Assembly (NCBI RefSeq): GCF_029784155.1
Contig: NC_073693.1
Span: 141,411,988 to 141,475,987 of the forward strand
Origin: Uranotaenia lowii
Lineage: Eukaryota; Arthropoda; Insecta; Diptera; Culicidae
Length of the DNA stretch: 64,000 nucleotides
Direction: 5' to 3'
Shown: positions 1 to 11,487 of the stretch, one piece after another
How the letters are laid out: every line of letters starts with the position of its first letter
Numbering within the stretch: position 1 is the stretch's first letter
Translations under genes and position numbers: made by a program
The notes under the pieces: generated by a model
What the model was told of the DNA's origin: nothing
Database searches by the model: none
Seen by the model: the letters and a program-made list of their open reading frames with translations, nothing else

Positions 1-1748
1 CATGGCCGTAGGAACGGGGGGGGTTTTGGGGGTTAAACCCCCCCCATGAGGGTCCAAAAATATCAAGCAAAATGTTCTTCTCTAAACTCAAAATTACGAA
101 TTCCCAATAAAATTATGATGATCGACTAAAATTATACAAGAGTAACAATATCTATTCAGAAATAAAGGCAAAACCTAATAATCTTATCCCAGGTCAATCA
201 TTAAACTTAAGTTTTTCTTAAAATTTCTTACTTGTCGATAGAAATTTGATCCCGAATATCCTACTCATATGGGATGAGACTAAACTGGCCAAATTACTCA
301 GATTTTGCCAGAATTTTTAACACTTGATTTGCAAAATAAAACAAAAATTCAAATTGAGTCACGAAATATATGTATTTTGCGTTTTAGGTTTTTGAGTAAA
401 TTTTAACAAAATTATATGAACGGTTTTTCTGAAAGCTCAATATGCGATTTGAAATCGACTGATGTATTTCGAAAAACAAATGTTAAGTGTTTTTCTTCAT
501 GATTTTTGATTAAAAATTTCGATATTAGCGGATATTGGCAAAAATATTCCGAATTCGCACGACCCGGAGATTAGCGGAAAAATAATTTGAATTAAAACTC
601 AAACTCTGTGATGAGAGTTCGGATTCTGTATCCGGTTTATTGTTACTTCAATTTAGATCATCATTGCGCAAAAATCTTGATTCGAAACTCATCATTCGGA
701 ATATTTAGAGAAAGTGTTTAGAATTACAAACCATTTTTGAGATTTGAAATTTAACTTTCTTTGTTATGCAGAATTGGAACTAAAGAAAGTTTCATAATGT
801 TGATCCAGAATTGAAAAATTTTAAACAGTTTCATCATTCGCAATTTTCATTCAGATTCACAAGCTCAATTTTGAATAAATAACTGAGGAAAGAATTCACA
901 TTTAAAGTCAAAATTCAGAATTCAAAAAAGAAATTTAAATTGAAAATTGGTTGAAAATTCTGATCAAAATTTCGCTTTTTAGCTCATAATTGGTGAGAAT
1001 TATTATCTAAAGCTTAAATTTCAAAAACTGTTTTCAAATTCGCAATCAAGATTAATAATAAAAATTTTATATTAAATCAGAGTCAATTTGAAGCACAAAC
1101 CAGAAGAAATCACAAATTAAAAATACATTTTTTTTTATTTCACAGGATTATAATCATGAACTAAATTATCAATGGTAATTTTATGAGGCCAAAGAACTTG
1201 TATTTTATTTTCAAGTTTAAATCCAACTGAAAACATATTTTACAGGTTTTTTATTTAACATTATTCATATTGCAGATTCTTCATAAAAAAGGTTCAAACT
1301 AAAATCTTTAATTTTAATCGAGAAGAAAATAAATCGTATTTGAACCGCAAACTTTATCTCTTACTTTTATTTGTAAATATTTGATAATTTTTTACAAATG
1401 CCTCAAATGGGCATGCTTAAAAAGAATTAGCTTACTACTTTCTAATTTAAGTAAATACAAAAAGTTTTCCTTTGAAATGAATCTTCTAATCCCTATTTTT
1501 TTTAAACTTCTTGGCAAAACGAAATTTCTAGAACTTGTTTTCGAAAATACGAATAAATTCCTCACTCTAAATGTAAAAAACTCAAACCTGTAAAGCCTTA
1601 ATCGGCAAAGATGGTGTATGCCTTTAAATAATTAAATGAACCTTTTTTTTTAACTACTCCTCATGTATACATTGTTTTAGCAAAAATGTTTTGGGAAAAA
1701 TTTTGTCACCAAAACCCCCCCCATGAGCCGGTTCTTCCTACGGCCCTG
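1..1748. mobile_element. Non-autonomous DNA element with short terminal inverted repeats
   Basis: The window opens with GGCCGTAGGAA followed by a G-run and TTTTGG (positions 4-34). The reverse complement of the same string closes the segment at about 1709-1748 (CCAAAACCCCCCC, then TTCCTACGGCCCTG). The interior is AT-rich and has no credible coding region. The CAGGGCCG-type end would fit a hAT-like element, but the target duplication cannot be read because the left flank is outside the window. The right end abuts the next element. Confidence 0.55.
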
Positions 1749-3543
1749 ATGGGAAAATTGAATATTTTGTACTGAAAAATCAACGACATTTTTGTTTCTT
1801 CTGTGGAACCGAGCCTGCTAATAGTTTTTGTGCCAATTTATAAATTCTCTAAAGGAATTTTTCCGCTGAACAACTTTCTCGAATATCATAACTTCGTATC
1901 ATCTTAGACAAAAAAGTTATTAGCTGTTTAACAGGTGTATGTCTTTTGGCATTGATAAACAATAAATTTAATTGACATCACTGCTGGGTGCCTAGCAAGA
2001 TATTGCATGACCACTTTTCATTCAATACTTTTTTTTTTATTATTTGTAGCGGCCCACCAAACTCCCCCACACCAAAAGGCTCAATTGAGCCCCCTGGTAA
2101 TGGACGCTACTGTTCTCAGCACGTCTGGCAGAGCAAAACAAAGAAACTTCAACGCGAACAAAATTTTAATCACGCTGAGAACACAAAAGTTTATTGTTTA
2201 CTGCGAGGAAATGTATGCTATAATTAAACAAGATTACGATAAGGATCTCAATGGAAGAAAACTTCCTTTAAAGAGATCCATTAAACAGGAACCGTGAGGA
2301 ACAAGCAGTAATTCCAAGCAACCAAAAGTTCGGATAACATTCCTCTATCAGGTTTGATCAGCTCAATCGAGTATGCTAATATAACTTCTTTTCAGCTCAA
2401 TTTTTAAGTAGTTAAACGAACTTTAAAGTTGACAAAAAGTTCGCATAAATCGTTAAACAACTTCTAACCAGCTTCAAAATCCTCTTCATAAGCAGCATAA
2501 AAAATCGAAAAAATTACTCTTCCGCTCCTTCAATTGTCTTCTCAAGTCTGCTATTTTGATTCATATTAATCATCAACTATATTTGTTACTAACTCACATT
2601 ACATTTAAAAAACACGTTCTTACCAAGCCTCGAACCCGAGCTCACCGCTTGAAAGTTGAGATCCATACTTATTGCCCTATATGAACATCATGAGTAGGCA
2701 ACGATTTTACTCGATGGGATGATTTTCTTTAAAACGACTTTCAGGTTCTTTATTTCTACTTAATTCCCACTTTCAAGCTGTTAAAAAGTTCTTCTGGAAC
2801 TTAATGTGTACTTCATATAGTTGTTTCCCAAGTAACGATATGTGTTTATTTGTGCAAACACGTGTTGAAGTTCGAAAAAAGTAGATTTTAGCCTTTAAAT
2901 CTACTTCAAAGTTTCTATAATACGAAGTTGTTTTTGAATGCCCGTTGGAACTAATTAAAAACTTTCAAGTTTACAAAATAGCACAACAGAGACTTTTTAC
3001 GAACTATTGAGCTGTACAAAAAGACTTGCAACCCTTTGATAGCTACTTGATTTTGAAAAAAATGAGAAGTACGTAACAAGTAGATTGTTTTTCTTCATAC
3101 AAACTTTAAAGTTCCCAAAAAGTAGAAACAGAAACCAAAACAGTACTTTAAAGCTTTTTTTGAGTATTGGCTGAACTTGATAAAGAATGAAGTTCCAAGG
3201 ACCTCGAAAAAGCATTTTGAACAGCAAAAAAGTTCCACAGAACTTTTGTACAGCTATATATGAACTTATTAGTTCGTCCCTTAAGTGATATTCGAACTTT
3301 TGGTTGCTTGGGATGTCAATTGAATTTATTGTTAATCAATGTTAAAAGACATACATCTGTTAAACAGCTAATAACCTTTTTTGTCTAAAAAGATACCAAG
3401 TTATGATATTCAACAAAGGTGTTCAGCGTAAAAGTTCCTTTAGAGAATTTATAAATTGGTACAAAAACTATTAGCAGGCTCGGTTCCACAGAAGAAACAA
3501 AAATGATGTTGATTTTTCAGTACAGAATATTCAATTTTCCCAT
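1749..3543. mobile_element. Foldback-type element with about 230 bp terminal inverted repeats
   Basis: Positions 1749-1979 and 3313-3543 are long, diverged reverse complements. Both contain ATGGGAAAATTGAATATT at the outer end, the block GGAACCGAGCCTGCTAATAG, and AACAGCTAATAAC or its complement. The middle carries a second, nested inverted-repeat element (2314-3311). No target-site duplication is clear. The short open frames around 1988-2297 start next to a splice-acceptor-like TTATTTGTAG and have no recognisable domain, so they are taken as element sequence and not a host exon. Confidence 0.7.
2314..3311. mobile_element. Nested MITE-like element with CCAAGCAACCAAAAGTTCG ends
   Basis: CCAAGCAACCAAAAGTTCG begins at 2314 and its exact reverse complement ends at 3311, inside the larger foldback element. 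The interior is rich in AAAAGTTC and GAACTTTT words in both orientations. It sits directly against the right long repeat of its host. There is no coding capacity. Confidence 0.55.
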
Positions 3544-3720
3544 ACAAACCTAAAAGCACCTAAAAGTGCCAATTTACTCATGTAAACGTTACTTAAAAAT
3601 TCTGCAGAAAATCGTGGATGAGTTTTGGACCAAACTAAGCTTTAAAGACCTCAGGGTTTGAGAAATTCAAAAATGACCCAAAATCAACTCAGTCTATTGT
3701 GAGAGGTCAATCAGAAATGT

Positions 3721-3994
3721 ATAGTTGGATCTATTATGCATTTAGTTGAATGCGTATTATTAATCATAAAATTGTAGTTGAATCTATCATATTTGTAGTT
3801 GAATCTATCTAAAGTATAATTGAATCTATTATATTTTTAGTTAAATGCCTAATATTGATCATAAAATTATAGTTGAATCTGTCATATTTACAGTTGAATC
3901 AATTATACCACTAAAGTTTAATCTATCATATTCATAGTTGATTTTGTAAGGTCAATCAGCAGTTTGTAGTTGAATCTATTATATTCATAGTTTA
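3721..3994 (+). repeat. Degenerate tandem repeat, about 20-22 bp unit (TAGTTGAATCTATYATATT)
   Basis: The phrase TAGTTGAATCTAT or a close variant recurs about ten times, often followed by CATATT or TATATT. Some spacers contain a shared TAAT(A/G)ATCATAAAATT phrase, which suggests a longer compound unit. It lies just upstream of the large exon of gene 1. Confidence 0.65.
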
Positions 3995-4334
3995 AAAAAT
4001 CGAAATGATTGATACAACAGTCGTCTTTTTTCTCCGTAGGGTATAACGCTACTGGAAGTTTGATGGCTTATAACATTCTTCAGGCGCATTTCTATGTTAA
4101 ATTTTATATGAAAGATGTAATTTACACAATTGCAGGAAGAAATTCTTCTGGATCCTCTGATGGTTTTTGATTTTTAGAAGTAAGACATTGGTTAGGAAAA
4201 AATCGTTCAATAATGTGGCAATATATCGAGGATGCTAAATTTTTGAGTTATATATTTTACTGCAAAAGACAACGTGTTTTAGTTTCCATTTTTTTTTAAT
4301 TTAAACTTGTGCTAATATTTGTTTCCTCTTTTAG
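3995..4334 (+). other. Upstream intron end of gene 1 (no gene seen)
   Basis: This stretch has no recognisable coding content. It ends in a pyrimidine-rich tract and AG (about 4319-4334), which serves as the 3' splice site for the large exon. The open frame begins at a TTG at 4319 within this tract, not at an ATG, so it does not mark a translation start. Confidence 0.55.
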
Positions 4335-7300
4335 GATTTGAAAGTGACCTTTCCAATTCGGTGAACAGTTTCCAACCGCATCCACAACATCGCCATCAAC
4401 CGGTTTATGTTGAGGCTCCAGAGCCAATCATTGAAATTATTATCAAGGAAAGCAATGAGTCTACGCCATATGAGCATCAGCCGATTGTCCCCAACTCTAA
4501 CAAGAAAAAGGAAGAGGTACAGGTATTCTATGTGAAGTATCATAAGGACGAGCGAAATGGAATTGTTTTGGATACACCAGTTCCTGCTTTGAAACCGATC
4601 CCGGACGAGAGTGAAGAGGAAGAAGATCCATCTTCCCTGGTTCAAACTCCTATTGTAGTCACCCCGTCTCCACCTCAAAAAACTACCACTTTGAGAGCGA
4701 TCATCAATCCAGATTCGGAAAAGTACCACAGTAACAGTGGAATTCGCATCTCATTCGGAGTAGAAGATAAGCACCAAGCTGGTCATCAGATTTCGGAATC
4801 AGAAAGTGAAAGCGTTGCTCAACCTGTCGTAGCTTTGCCAAACGGTGCTCAAGCGCATCCTCAAGCTCATCACCAGATTCAGCACCAGCACCAAACTCAG
4901 GGACAGCAGCATTTCCAAAACAACCACTACAAATCAGATCAGTTCTATCACCAACATCAACAATTCTTGCAGCAGCGATCTTTCCCTACTCCGGTTCCTT
5001 ACGCCTCGCAGCAACAGCAACAATTCTTCCCGCAGCCTCCTCAAGTCCAGCAGAACTTCGTCCAAAACTTTGGACCATCTACACAGCCTCCATTCCGTGC
5101 TCAGAATCAGTACCAGTTCCAGCAATTCCAGCCACAGCACCGCTTCCAACCTTTCGACCAAGGACGTAACTTCGCTCAACCACAACCTCAACCTCAACCC
5201 CAACCTCAACCCCAGCCTTTGCCACAGCCACAACATCAACATCAGCACCAACAGCAGCAGCAGCAACAACAATTCAGAGCTCAAGCTCCTCCTCCACCAC
5301 CACAAAACCTTGTCCTCCAACCACCACTTCGCAACCCATCCCAAGCACACACCCAATTTGTACCACAACCCCAGCAAATTCGTCAACAGCCTCAAGATTT
5401 CCAGCAACACCACCAACAGCACCATCAACAGCAACCCAAACCTATTCCAATCCCGCTACACAACATCAACAATCAACCTCCACTACGACAACAATACACT
5501 CAACAACAGCAAACGCAGTTCAACCAACCCTTCAATTTCATTAAACAACAACAGAGTCCATTCCTGCAGAAACCCGCTATCCAAAATCTTCCTCCTCCAC
5601 CACCTCGATTCCAGGAACAACCACGACCCGTGTCAACCCGAGGAAACTTCATTGAAAACCCTGCTCGACCAATCCAAGGAGGCCTTGTGCAACAGGCAGC
5701 ACCAAACCTAGGAACAACTCGGGCTCCAGAACACCACACCAGTGCTCAAGATCATCAGAACAACATCCAAAATGTCCTCCCCATCGGTGGAGAACTCGTT
5801 CAAAGTGTTCCCAAATACGAAACTCACATTACCGAGCACATCAAACATAACGGTCAAAAGCAGAGCTTTGTATCCACCGAGTATGCCCAAGGTCCCTCCT
5901 TTAACATCCAACCCTCCCAGGAGCTGATCAGCCACTCGATCGCCCCTCAGTTCGAAAGCAACTCCCAGAGAAATTTCGTACCCAGCTCTACTCCCGCTTC
6001 TCAATCTCTGCCCACGCCGCAGCAGTTTGTCAGTCAAGCCGTCCCAACTCCTCAAATCATCCCGAACTCCGAACCGATCAAGCAAAGCTATCGTCTAGCC
6101 AACCAAGTATCCCAACTGATAAACGTTTCCCCCAGGACAACCTTCCAACAGCAACAACCTCAAATTCAACCCCAATCCCAGCCCCAGCCACAACCCCAAC
6201 CGCAACCAAAACTACAGCCTCAACCTCAACCACAAGTCCAACCAAAATTCGTTTGGAATGGTGGCGCAGTTGTTCCAGCTAACCAAGCCCAATCATTCCC
6301 AGCTCCTTCTCAACCGCAGGTCCAATCCAACTTCCAGATACAATTCCGCCAAGCCCAACCCCAACAACCTCAACCTCAACCTCAATTCCAGCAACAAGCT
6401 CAACCTCAACAACCACAGCAATACAGCTTCCAGCAAAAAACTCAACAACCACCACAATACTCGTTCAGTTCCACCACCTTCCAAACTCAACCCACCACCC
6501 CTAGACCAACTTCACCGTCTACCACTGCTCGTCCAACGACCACCGAATCCACCACCGAATCCGAGAAGAAACAGAAAGCCATCCTAGACCTCCCGGATGA
6601 AGTCCCCGATCACATCCGGGAACATCTCCTGAGCTCCGGAATTCTTGATAACGCTGACATCAGCGTCCTCGACTACGACAAGCTCGGAGAAACCGCCCTC
6701 GAAAACCTGCCCCCAGAGCACCTCGCCAACTTCTTCAGCTCCGGTGGAGGTTCCCAACTGGCCGGATCCTCGAACGTCCTCTCCGTGGTCAAACCCAACG
6801 GCGAAAAGGTCCAGGACAAGTTTATCTCCAAAAACTACGACGTCAAGGACAAAAAAGTGAAATATGTCTTCGGCGAACAAGTCGACTCCGAACCCACCAT
6901 GCCACTTAAACAGAACGTCGACCTCAAAGTCGTCCGTTTCGACTCCAACACCCAGAAGAACATCACCGACAAGTACATTAAAAACGACTCCACCATCCTT
7001 CCCTCGGTCGACATTGCCGACGAAAATGAAGAATCCGAAAATCAAGCTTACAACCGATATCTCCCCCTCAAAATCAACGGAGCTCAGTTCCCGATACCGG
7101 ACGTTCCCGAACTGCGTGGCCGTCGCATCAGCAGCGTTGTAGTTCTAGCTCCAGTGGATAACATCATGAACAATCCGAACAACAGCTTTGTGATCAACGC
7201 GGAAGCGGAAACCATCGCGAGCGATGACGATGGAGAGGATGGTGCCGTTGAGCAGTCTCGCTTCGAAAGGGATACGGTAATAGATGCGCAGAAAGTTAAG

Positions 7301-7425
7301 TTCATTGCGGGGGAAGCGCTGAAGCAGCTGATCAAGAAACCGTCAACCGAAAACTTCAAGCGGTGGCTGGAACGGGAGGGCAAGACCGATGTCGACCTGC
7401 AGAGCGTGGTGTTGCTGGTTACCAA
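4335..7425 (+). CDS. Gln/Pro-rich secreted-type protein, large internal exon (partial gene)
   Basis: This exon encodes about 1030 residues and is the main body of an unnamed protein. The exon start is set by the acceptor TTTAG at 4330-4334; the first codon is split, with one base from an exon not found in the window. The N-terminal part holds an acidic stretch and a VQVFYVKYHKDE segment (about 4517-4555). From about 4810 to 6480 it is dominated by Gln, Pro and His, with (PQ)n tracts near 5178-5220, 6170-6240 and 6355-6420 and a run of eight Gln near 5245-5270. A Thr-rich hinge (about 6485-6565) leads to a non-repetitive acidic C-terminal region beginning LDLPDEVPDHIREHLLSSG. The exon ends AA|GTGAGT at 7425/7426. 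Low-complexity composition and a likely upstream signal exon suggest an extracellular, cuticle-like role, which is inference. I do not recognise the family. Confidence is high that it is a gene, low for function. Confidence 0.88.
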
Positions 7426-7559
7426 GTGAGTATTTATTATAGAAAACTAGCCGATGTGCTTTACTATACCTTTCAAAAATCCGAGCTCTGAATGTTCTGC
7501 TTTGTGTTTATAAGCTTCATGAGGTCTTGAATTATGCAAAATGTATATTTTACTGGTTT

Positions 7560-8702
7560 GGATTCTCCACCCTCCTCCGAAGTGAGAAGAGGTCACGAAC
7601 TACCTTAATGGTAGCATTGTTTGTGGCTAAATAAAGTCACATGGCACAATTGGTTCCAGCTCCAACTTTTCCCAGAAAAAGGATTGGTCTCAAATTATTC
7701 GTGTGAAAACAACCTATCTTATGAAAAAGAGTCTTTTTTGCTTGGAAGGTTCTCGATTTATGGCAAAAAATTTCTGTTGTGTTGATCCCATCCCTTCTGG
7801 TTAAAAGAAGTAGGCTATTCTAATAATCATACCATAGTTTTTTGATAAGTACTTAAGCTATGCAACAAAGTTATATGGAATCCGCTCCACCCCTCCCTTC
7901 TCTACACTGCAAGGCGGAAAACCCATAGAAAAATAACTCGTTCCCTAATACTTTTCCATGTCTGATTTGCTTTCTTTTTAAGTTAAGCTCTCGGGTTGTG
8001 CGAAAAAATTATATGAGGAGCTGCCCCTTTTCCTATTTTTCCGCTGAAGGAGAAAGTGATTCAAAATATCAATAGAAAGCTTTTTCGTACACAAACACGT
8101 TTCAATACAAAATTTGGATCCATTCACTTCTACAGTTCTCGAGTTATGATGTAAAAATTGTATAATAGCCACTCTTCCTTCTTATCTCGTATTTACTTAC
8201 CCTCCTATGTCAAATTTGCTCGTTTTGTTCTCCAGTCATACGAAAAATTATATGGAAGCCCCCTCCTCTCTTCCTTATTCCGATAAGTTCTCCAGCTATG
8301 CAATATATTGTAAGGAATTCCCCTTCCTCTTTTCGTATCTTCGCAGTGGAGTAATGGTAGGTGGCGAAATTTTCATTGAAACATTTCTTGTACCCTAAAA
8401 CCCTCAAATGCCAAATTTGCTTCCATTTGCTCAAATAATTCTTCAGCTATGTAAAAAATTGTAAGAGAGTTCCCCTCGCCCTTTTCTTTCTTTCCACGAG
8501 AAGAAGAGAGGGGTCTCAAATAATCAGAGAATCATTTATCGTACCCAAATACCCTCACAAACATTTGTCCCCCTCCTCCGTCCTCTGAAAGGAAGGGGTC
8601 CAAAACCATAATGGGAACCTTCTCCGACCTCTAATACCTCCACCGGCCAAGTTTCGGGACAAATCGGACAGACATACAGATAGATAGACAGACAGACAGA
8701 AA
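7560..8702. repeat. Highly diverged tandem repeat (roughly 110-200 bp units) ending in a GACA/GATA microsatellite
   Basis: Phrases of the form 'TTCTCCAGCTATGCAA..ATTGTA..GGAATTCCCC' followed by a C/T-rich tract and then 'CAAATTTGCTTCCATTTGCT' recur, clearly around 8105-8260, 8215-8340 and 8400-8510 and more weakly from 7560. The array ends in GACAGACATACAGATAGATAG-type microsatellite at 8667-8700. No coding signal follows the repeats. Confidence 0.5.
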
Positions 8703-8753
8703 TAGGTTTCCTAAATCAATTAGAATGAATGGCTGTATACAAACATCACAACG

Positions 8754-9071
8754 AAGATTGCCAGAATTTTTCCCACACGTATCCAGGTCGGGAAAATCCG
8801 GGCTGTTTTTACTAGAAACCTTGCAAAAACCGAGCATTCGATTTTAAAATTTTCAACCCAAAATCCGGGCAATATCCGGACAAATTTGGCCGAAAATCAG
8901 TTGCCCAACAAAAACAAATGATCATTTCAACTAAACTTGCACAAAAATATATATTTTTTTACAAAAAAAAAATCAAAACTTTAAATCCGAATAAAATCCT
9001 GGCAATCGGGCCGGACCGGGCCTTTTTCAAATTTTATATTAAGTCCTGGTAAAACCGGGCAATTTAGCTTT
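8754..9071. mobile_element. MITE, same family as 17615-18072 (first copy)
   Basis: It starts AAGATTGCCAGAATTTTTCCC and ends GGGCAATTTAGCTTT, with several CCGG-containing words (CCGGGC, ATCCGGAC) inside. The start matches the reverse complement of the right end of the copy at 17615-18072, so the two are in opposite orientation. Flanking 9-mers ATCACAACG and ATCATAATA agree at six of nine positions, compatible with an eroded 9 bp target duplication. Confidence 0.55.
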
Positions 9072-9162
9072 ATCATAATACACTTACTGGATGCATTCTT
9101 TTTCTTTGATCACCAATTTCTATGAATTATATTTTTAAATTTTGCGATACTAGTCACATTTA

Positions 9163-10081
9163 ATGATTATAATTTTAATGGCATGTGCGGTGGAATGAAA
9201 ACTAGATAGAATTTATTTTATAGAAATTTGAAAGAAAGGTGAAAAGACAGGCATTAGTGCGTCAATTGGAGAAAGCTTGATAGGTGTTGAAATTTTAGGC
9301 TAGAGGGCATGTTGATGAAAAGCTCCCATGAATTGCTCCCGCCTTTGCTCTGCACTAGCTAACTACACATGAGAAACTCAGAAAGAGAATTACCATGTAT
9401 ACAGATCCCTGCAACGTTACACGATTTGTCTATGTATCGTGTGACCAACATCTTTTAAACAAGTCTTGGTGAATCTCGTTTTTAAGCTTTTTTTCCTCAG
9501 ATTTAAGCTTTTTTTGCCTTGAGAGCATAGGAGATTAAAGCTCAAATCTGAAAAAAAAGCTTAAATCTGTCAAAAAAGGGGAAATCTGAGGGGAAATCTG
9601 AGGGGAAATCTGAGGGGAAATCTGAGAGATGTGCTCCATACGGTTGGAATAGAATTGCCGGCCTCTGCATATATAGCGAGCCCAGTGGTTTGAGAGCGTG
9701 TTTTTACGCACACTTCAAACGAGCAAAAACGTAGCAACCCATGGGCCTACTGAGCTTTCCTTATGCGAGAACAGTTCTAGCGACGTTGCCATTTTTTTCA
9801 GATTTGCTGCGAATAGTTGCTACTTGTCGATTTTTCCCATTTCACATTTTATCTATTTCGCGTTCTTACTTTTTGGTCAAGTGTCAATTTTTGAACCGTA
9901 TTTTCTTGTTGTATTTTTTTCTTTTTGCCAATGATTGTTTGTTATATGATTTGCAACACCTATCAAGCTTTCTCCTATTGGCGCACTAATGCCTGTCTAT
10001 CCACCTTTCTTTCAAATTTCTATGAAATAAATTCTCTCTAGTTTTCATTCCGGAGCACATGCCATTAAAATTATAATCATA
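9163..10081. mobile_element. Foldback-type element with about 130 bp inverted ends
   Basis: Positions 9163-9292 and 9947-10081 are diverged reverse complements, sharing ATGATTATAATTTTAATGGC, GAAAGAAAGGTG, GGCATTAGTGCG and AAGCTTGATAGGTGTTG. The 12-mer TAGTCACATTTA lies just outside both sides, at the left boundary and about 33 bp beyond the right one. The interior contains a 12 bp tandem repeat. No transposase frame is seen. Confidence 0.65.
9578..9625 (+). repeat. 12 bp tandem repeat GGGGAAATCTGA, four exact units
   Basis: Four identical copies lie head to tail inside the foldback element. They are preceded by related AAATCTG words at 9543-9570. Confidence 0.85.
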
Positions 10082-10740
10082 AAAAATTACGACGATTGAA
10101 ATCATATAACAAATAGTCACATTTAAGCATTTCGTTGGAGTGCTTAAAATATGTTTAATCTTTACAGAACACGAAACCCTATCTGATTTATGTACTTTTG
10201 TACATAATTACATGTACATGAATTACTAATTATTTGAGAATGCACTTCAACTCATTTTATTCATTCATTGCATATATCTTTTTTTAATGCTTTAGGTGCC
10301 AAGATATTACTATTTGAGTTGTATGCTAAACTGAAAGTTAGTTGTAAATTTTTATGAAGGATTAATCACCGTAATTTAGGTTTGTTAGTTGGAAATATTT
10401 CAGTTTCTTGTCAATTAATTGTTGGTTTGTGACTGGCAATTTATGTGATGTTGTTTTCCTATTTTAGATCCTGGCAATTTACTATTTTTACTGCATGGCA
10501 AAATTTGTAGCTTTTCAGTGAATTTAAAAATAGCGTCAGAAAGAATAAACTGCTAAAACAATGGCCCACTTGACACTTAAATGAGTTTATTAGAGTGGTT
10601 TATAAATTTCTATATTTTGGAGATGTTCTTAATCTTGATACGAAAGTTATGTGAATTTTATAATAAAACAAAACCATGAAGTAAATTTAAAAAAAATGAG
10701 AGCTTAAAATTAGAATAAAATTAAAATTAGAACAAACAAA
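10082..10740. other. Intronic AT-rich stretch, nothing recognised
   Basis: No coding frame, RNA gene or repeat boundary could be supported here. The sequence is strongly AT-rich. Confidence 0.4.
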
Positions 10741-11487
10741 ATTTGCCTGTATTTCAGTTACTGAATTCCAGATCTTCTTTTCATACAAATGTATCGTTTT
10801 TTTTATACTTTGGAAAAAAAATTAACGGATAAAATTATTCTCACGGTTTCGAAGGAATTCTCGAGTTTTTTCTTTAACACGGCTCATTAGGCAGCGCACA
10901 CCTTCTTTGTTCATCGTTTTAGCTATCTTATTCCAATAGGTCTTCATCTGATTGATGTCTTTGACAACCTTTTCCTTTGCCTTGAGTCTCCTCTTCATGA
11001 TAGTCCAGTATATCTGAACAAGGAGGAACTGGGGGCAGTTGGGTGAGTTTTCAGGTTTTTCAGACAAACTGTACCCCTTTCTATGCATCCCATTCTTGAA
11101 CGACTTGACAGCTTGTCAAATCTGGCCAAAATATTACGGGACGGTCGGGGGATCGAATGAACGGCCAAATTCGTTTTTTGAGACACTCTTTTTGGTATAG
11201 TTCCGGTGTCATTGTCTTATTTGTAACGAAAACATTGTTTTTTTTTGCCACAGCTGCAATTGTCCTGCCAAATCATGAATTTTCGTGCAAATTTGTTGGC
11301 GAAAACAAATTTAAATTTGGCTGGAACATCCCTACGAGCCCCGAATTTCGGACGTGGGATTTGCTCGAAGTCAGCTTGAAGTGGACGATGAAACCTATTT
11401 CAAGTTTCATCGTCCATTAGAATATACCCGTCGAAGTTGTTCAGCTCCTGGATGTATAGCTTCCGAGCGAGGATGTTGGCCACACTA

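Noticed and set aside
2007..2297. Hydrophobic N-terminus (FHSILFFLLFVAA) as the missing signal exon of gene 1
   Set aside because: It lies inside a foldback element, spans a splice-acceptor-like site, and no suitable donor in the needed phase was identified.
4331..7425. Overlapping frames on both strands within the large exon
   Set aside because: They are shadows of the Gln/Pro-rich coding frame caused by CAA/CAG/CCA composition.
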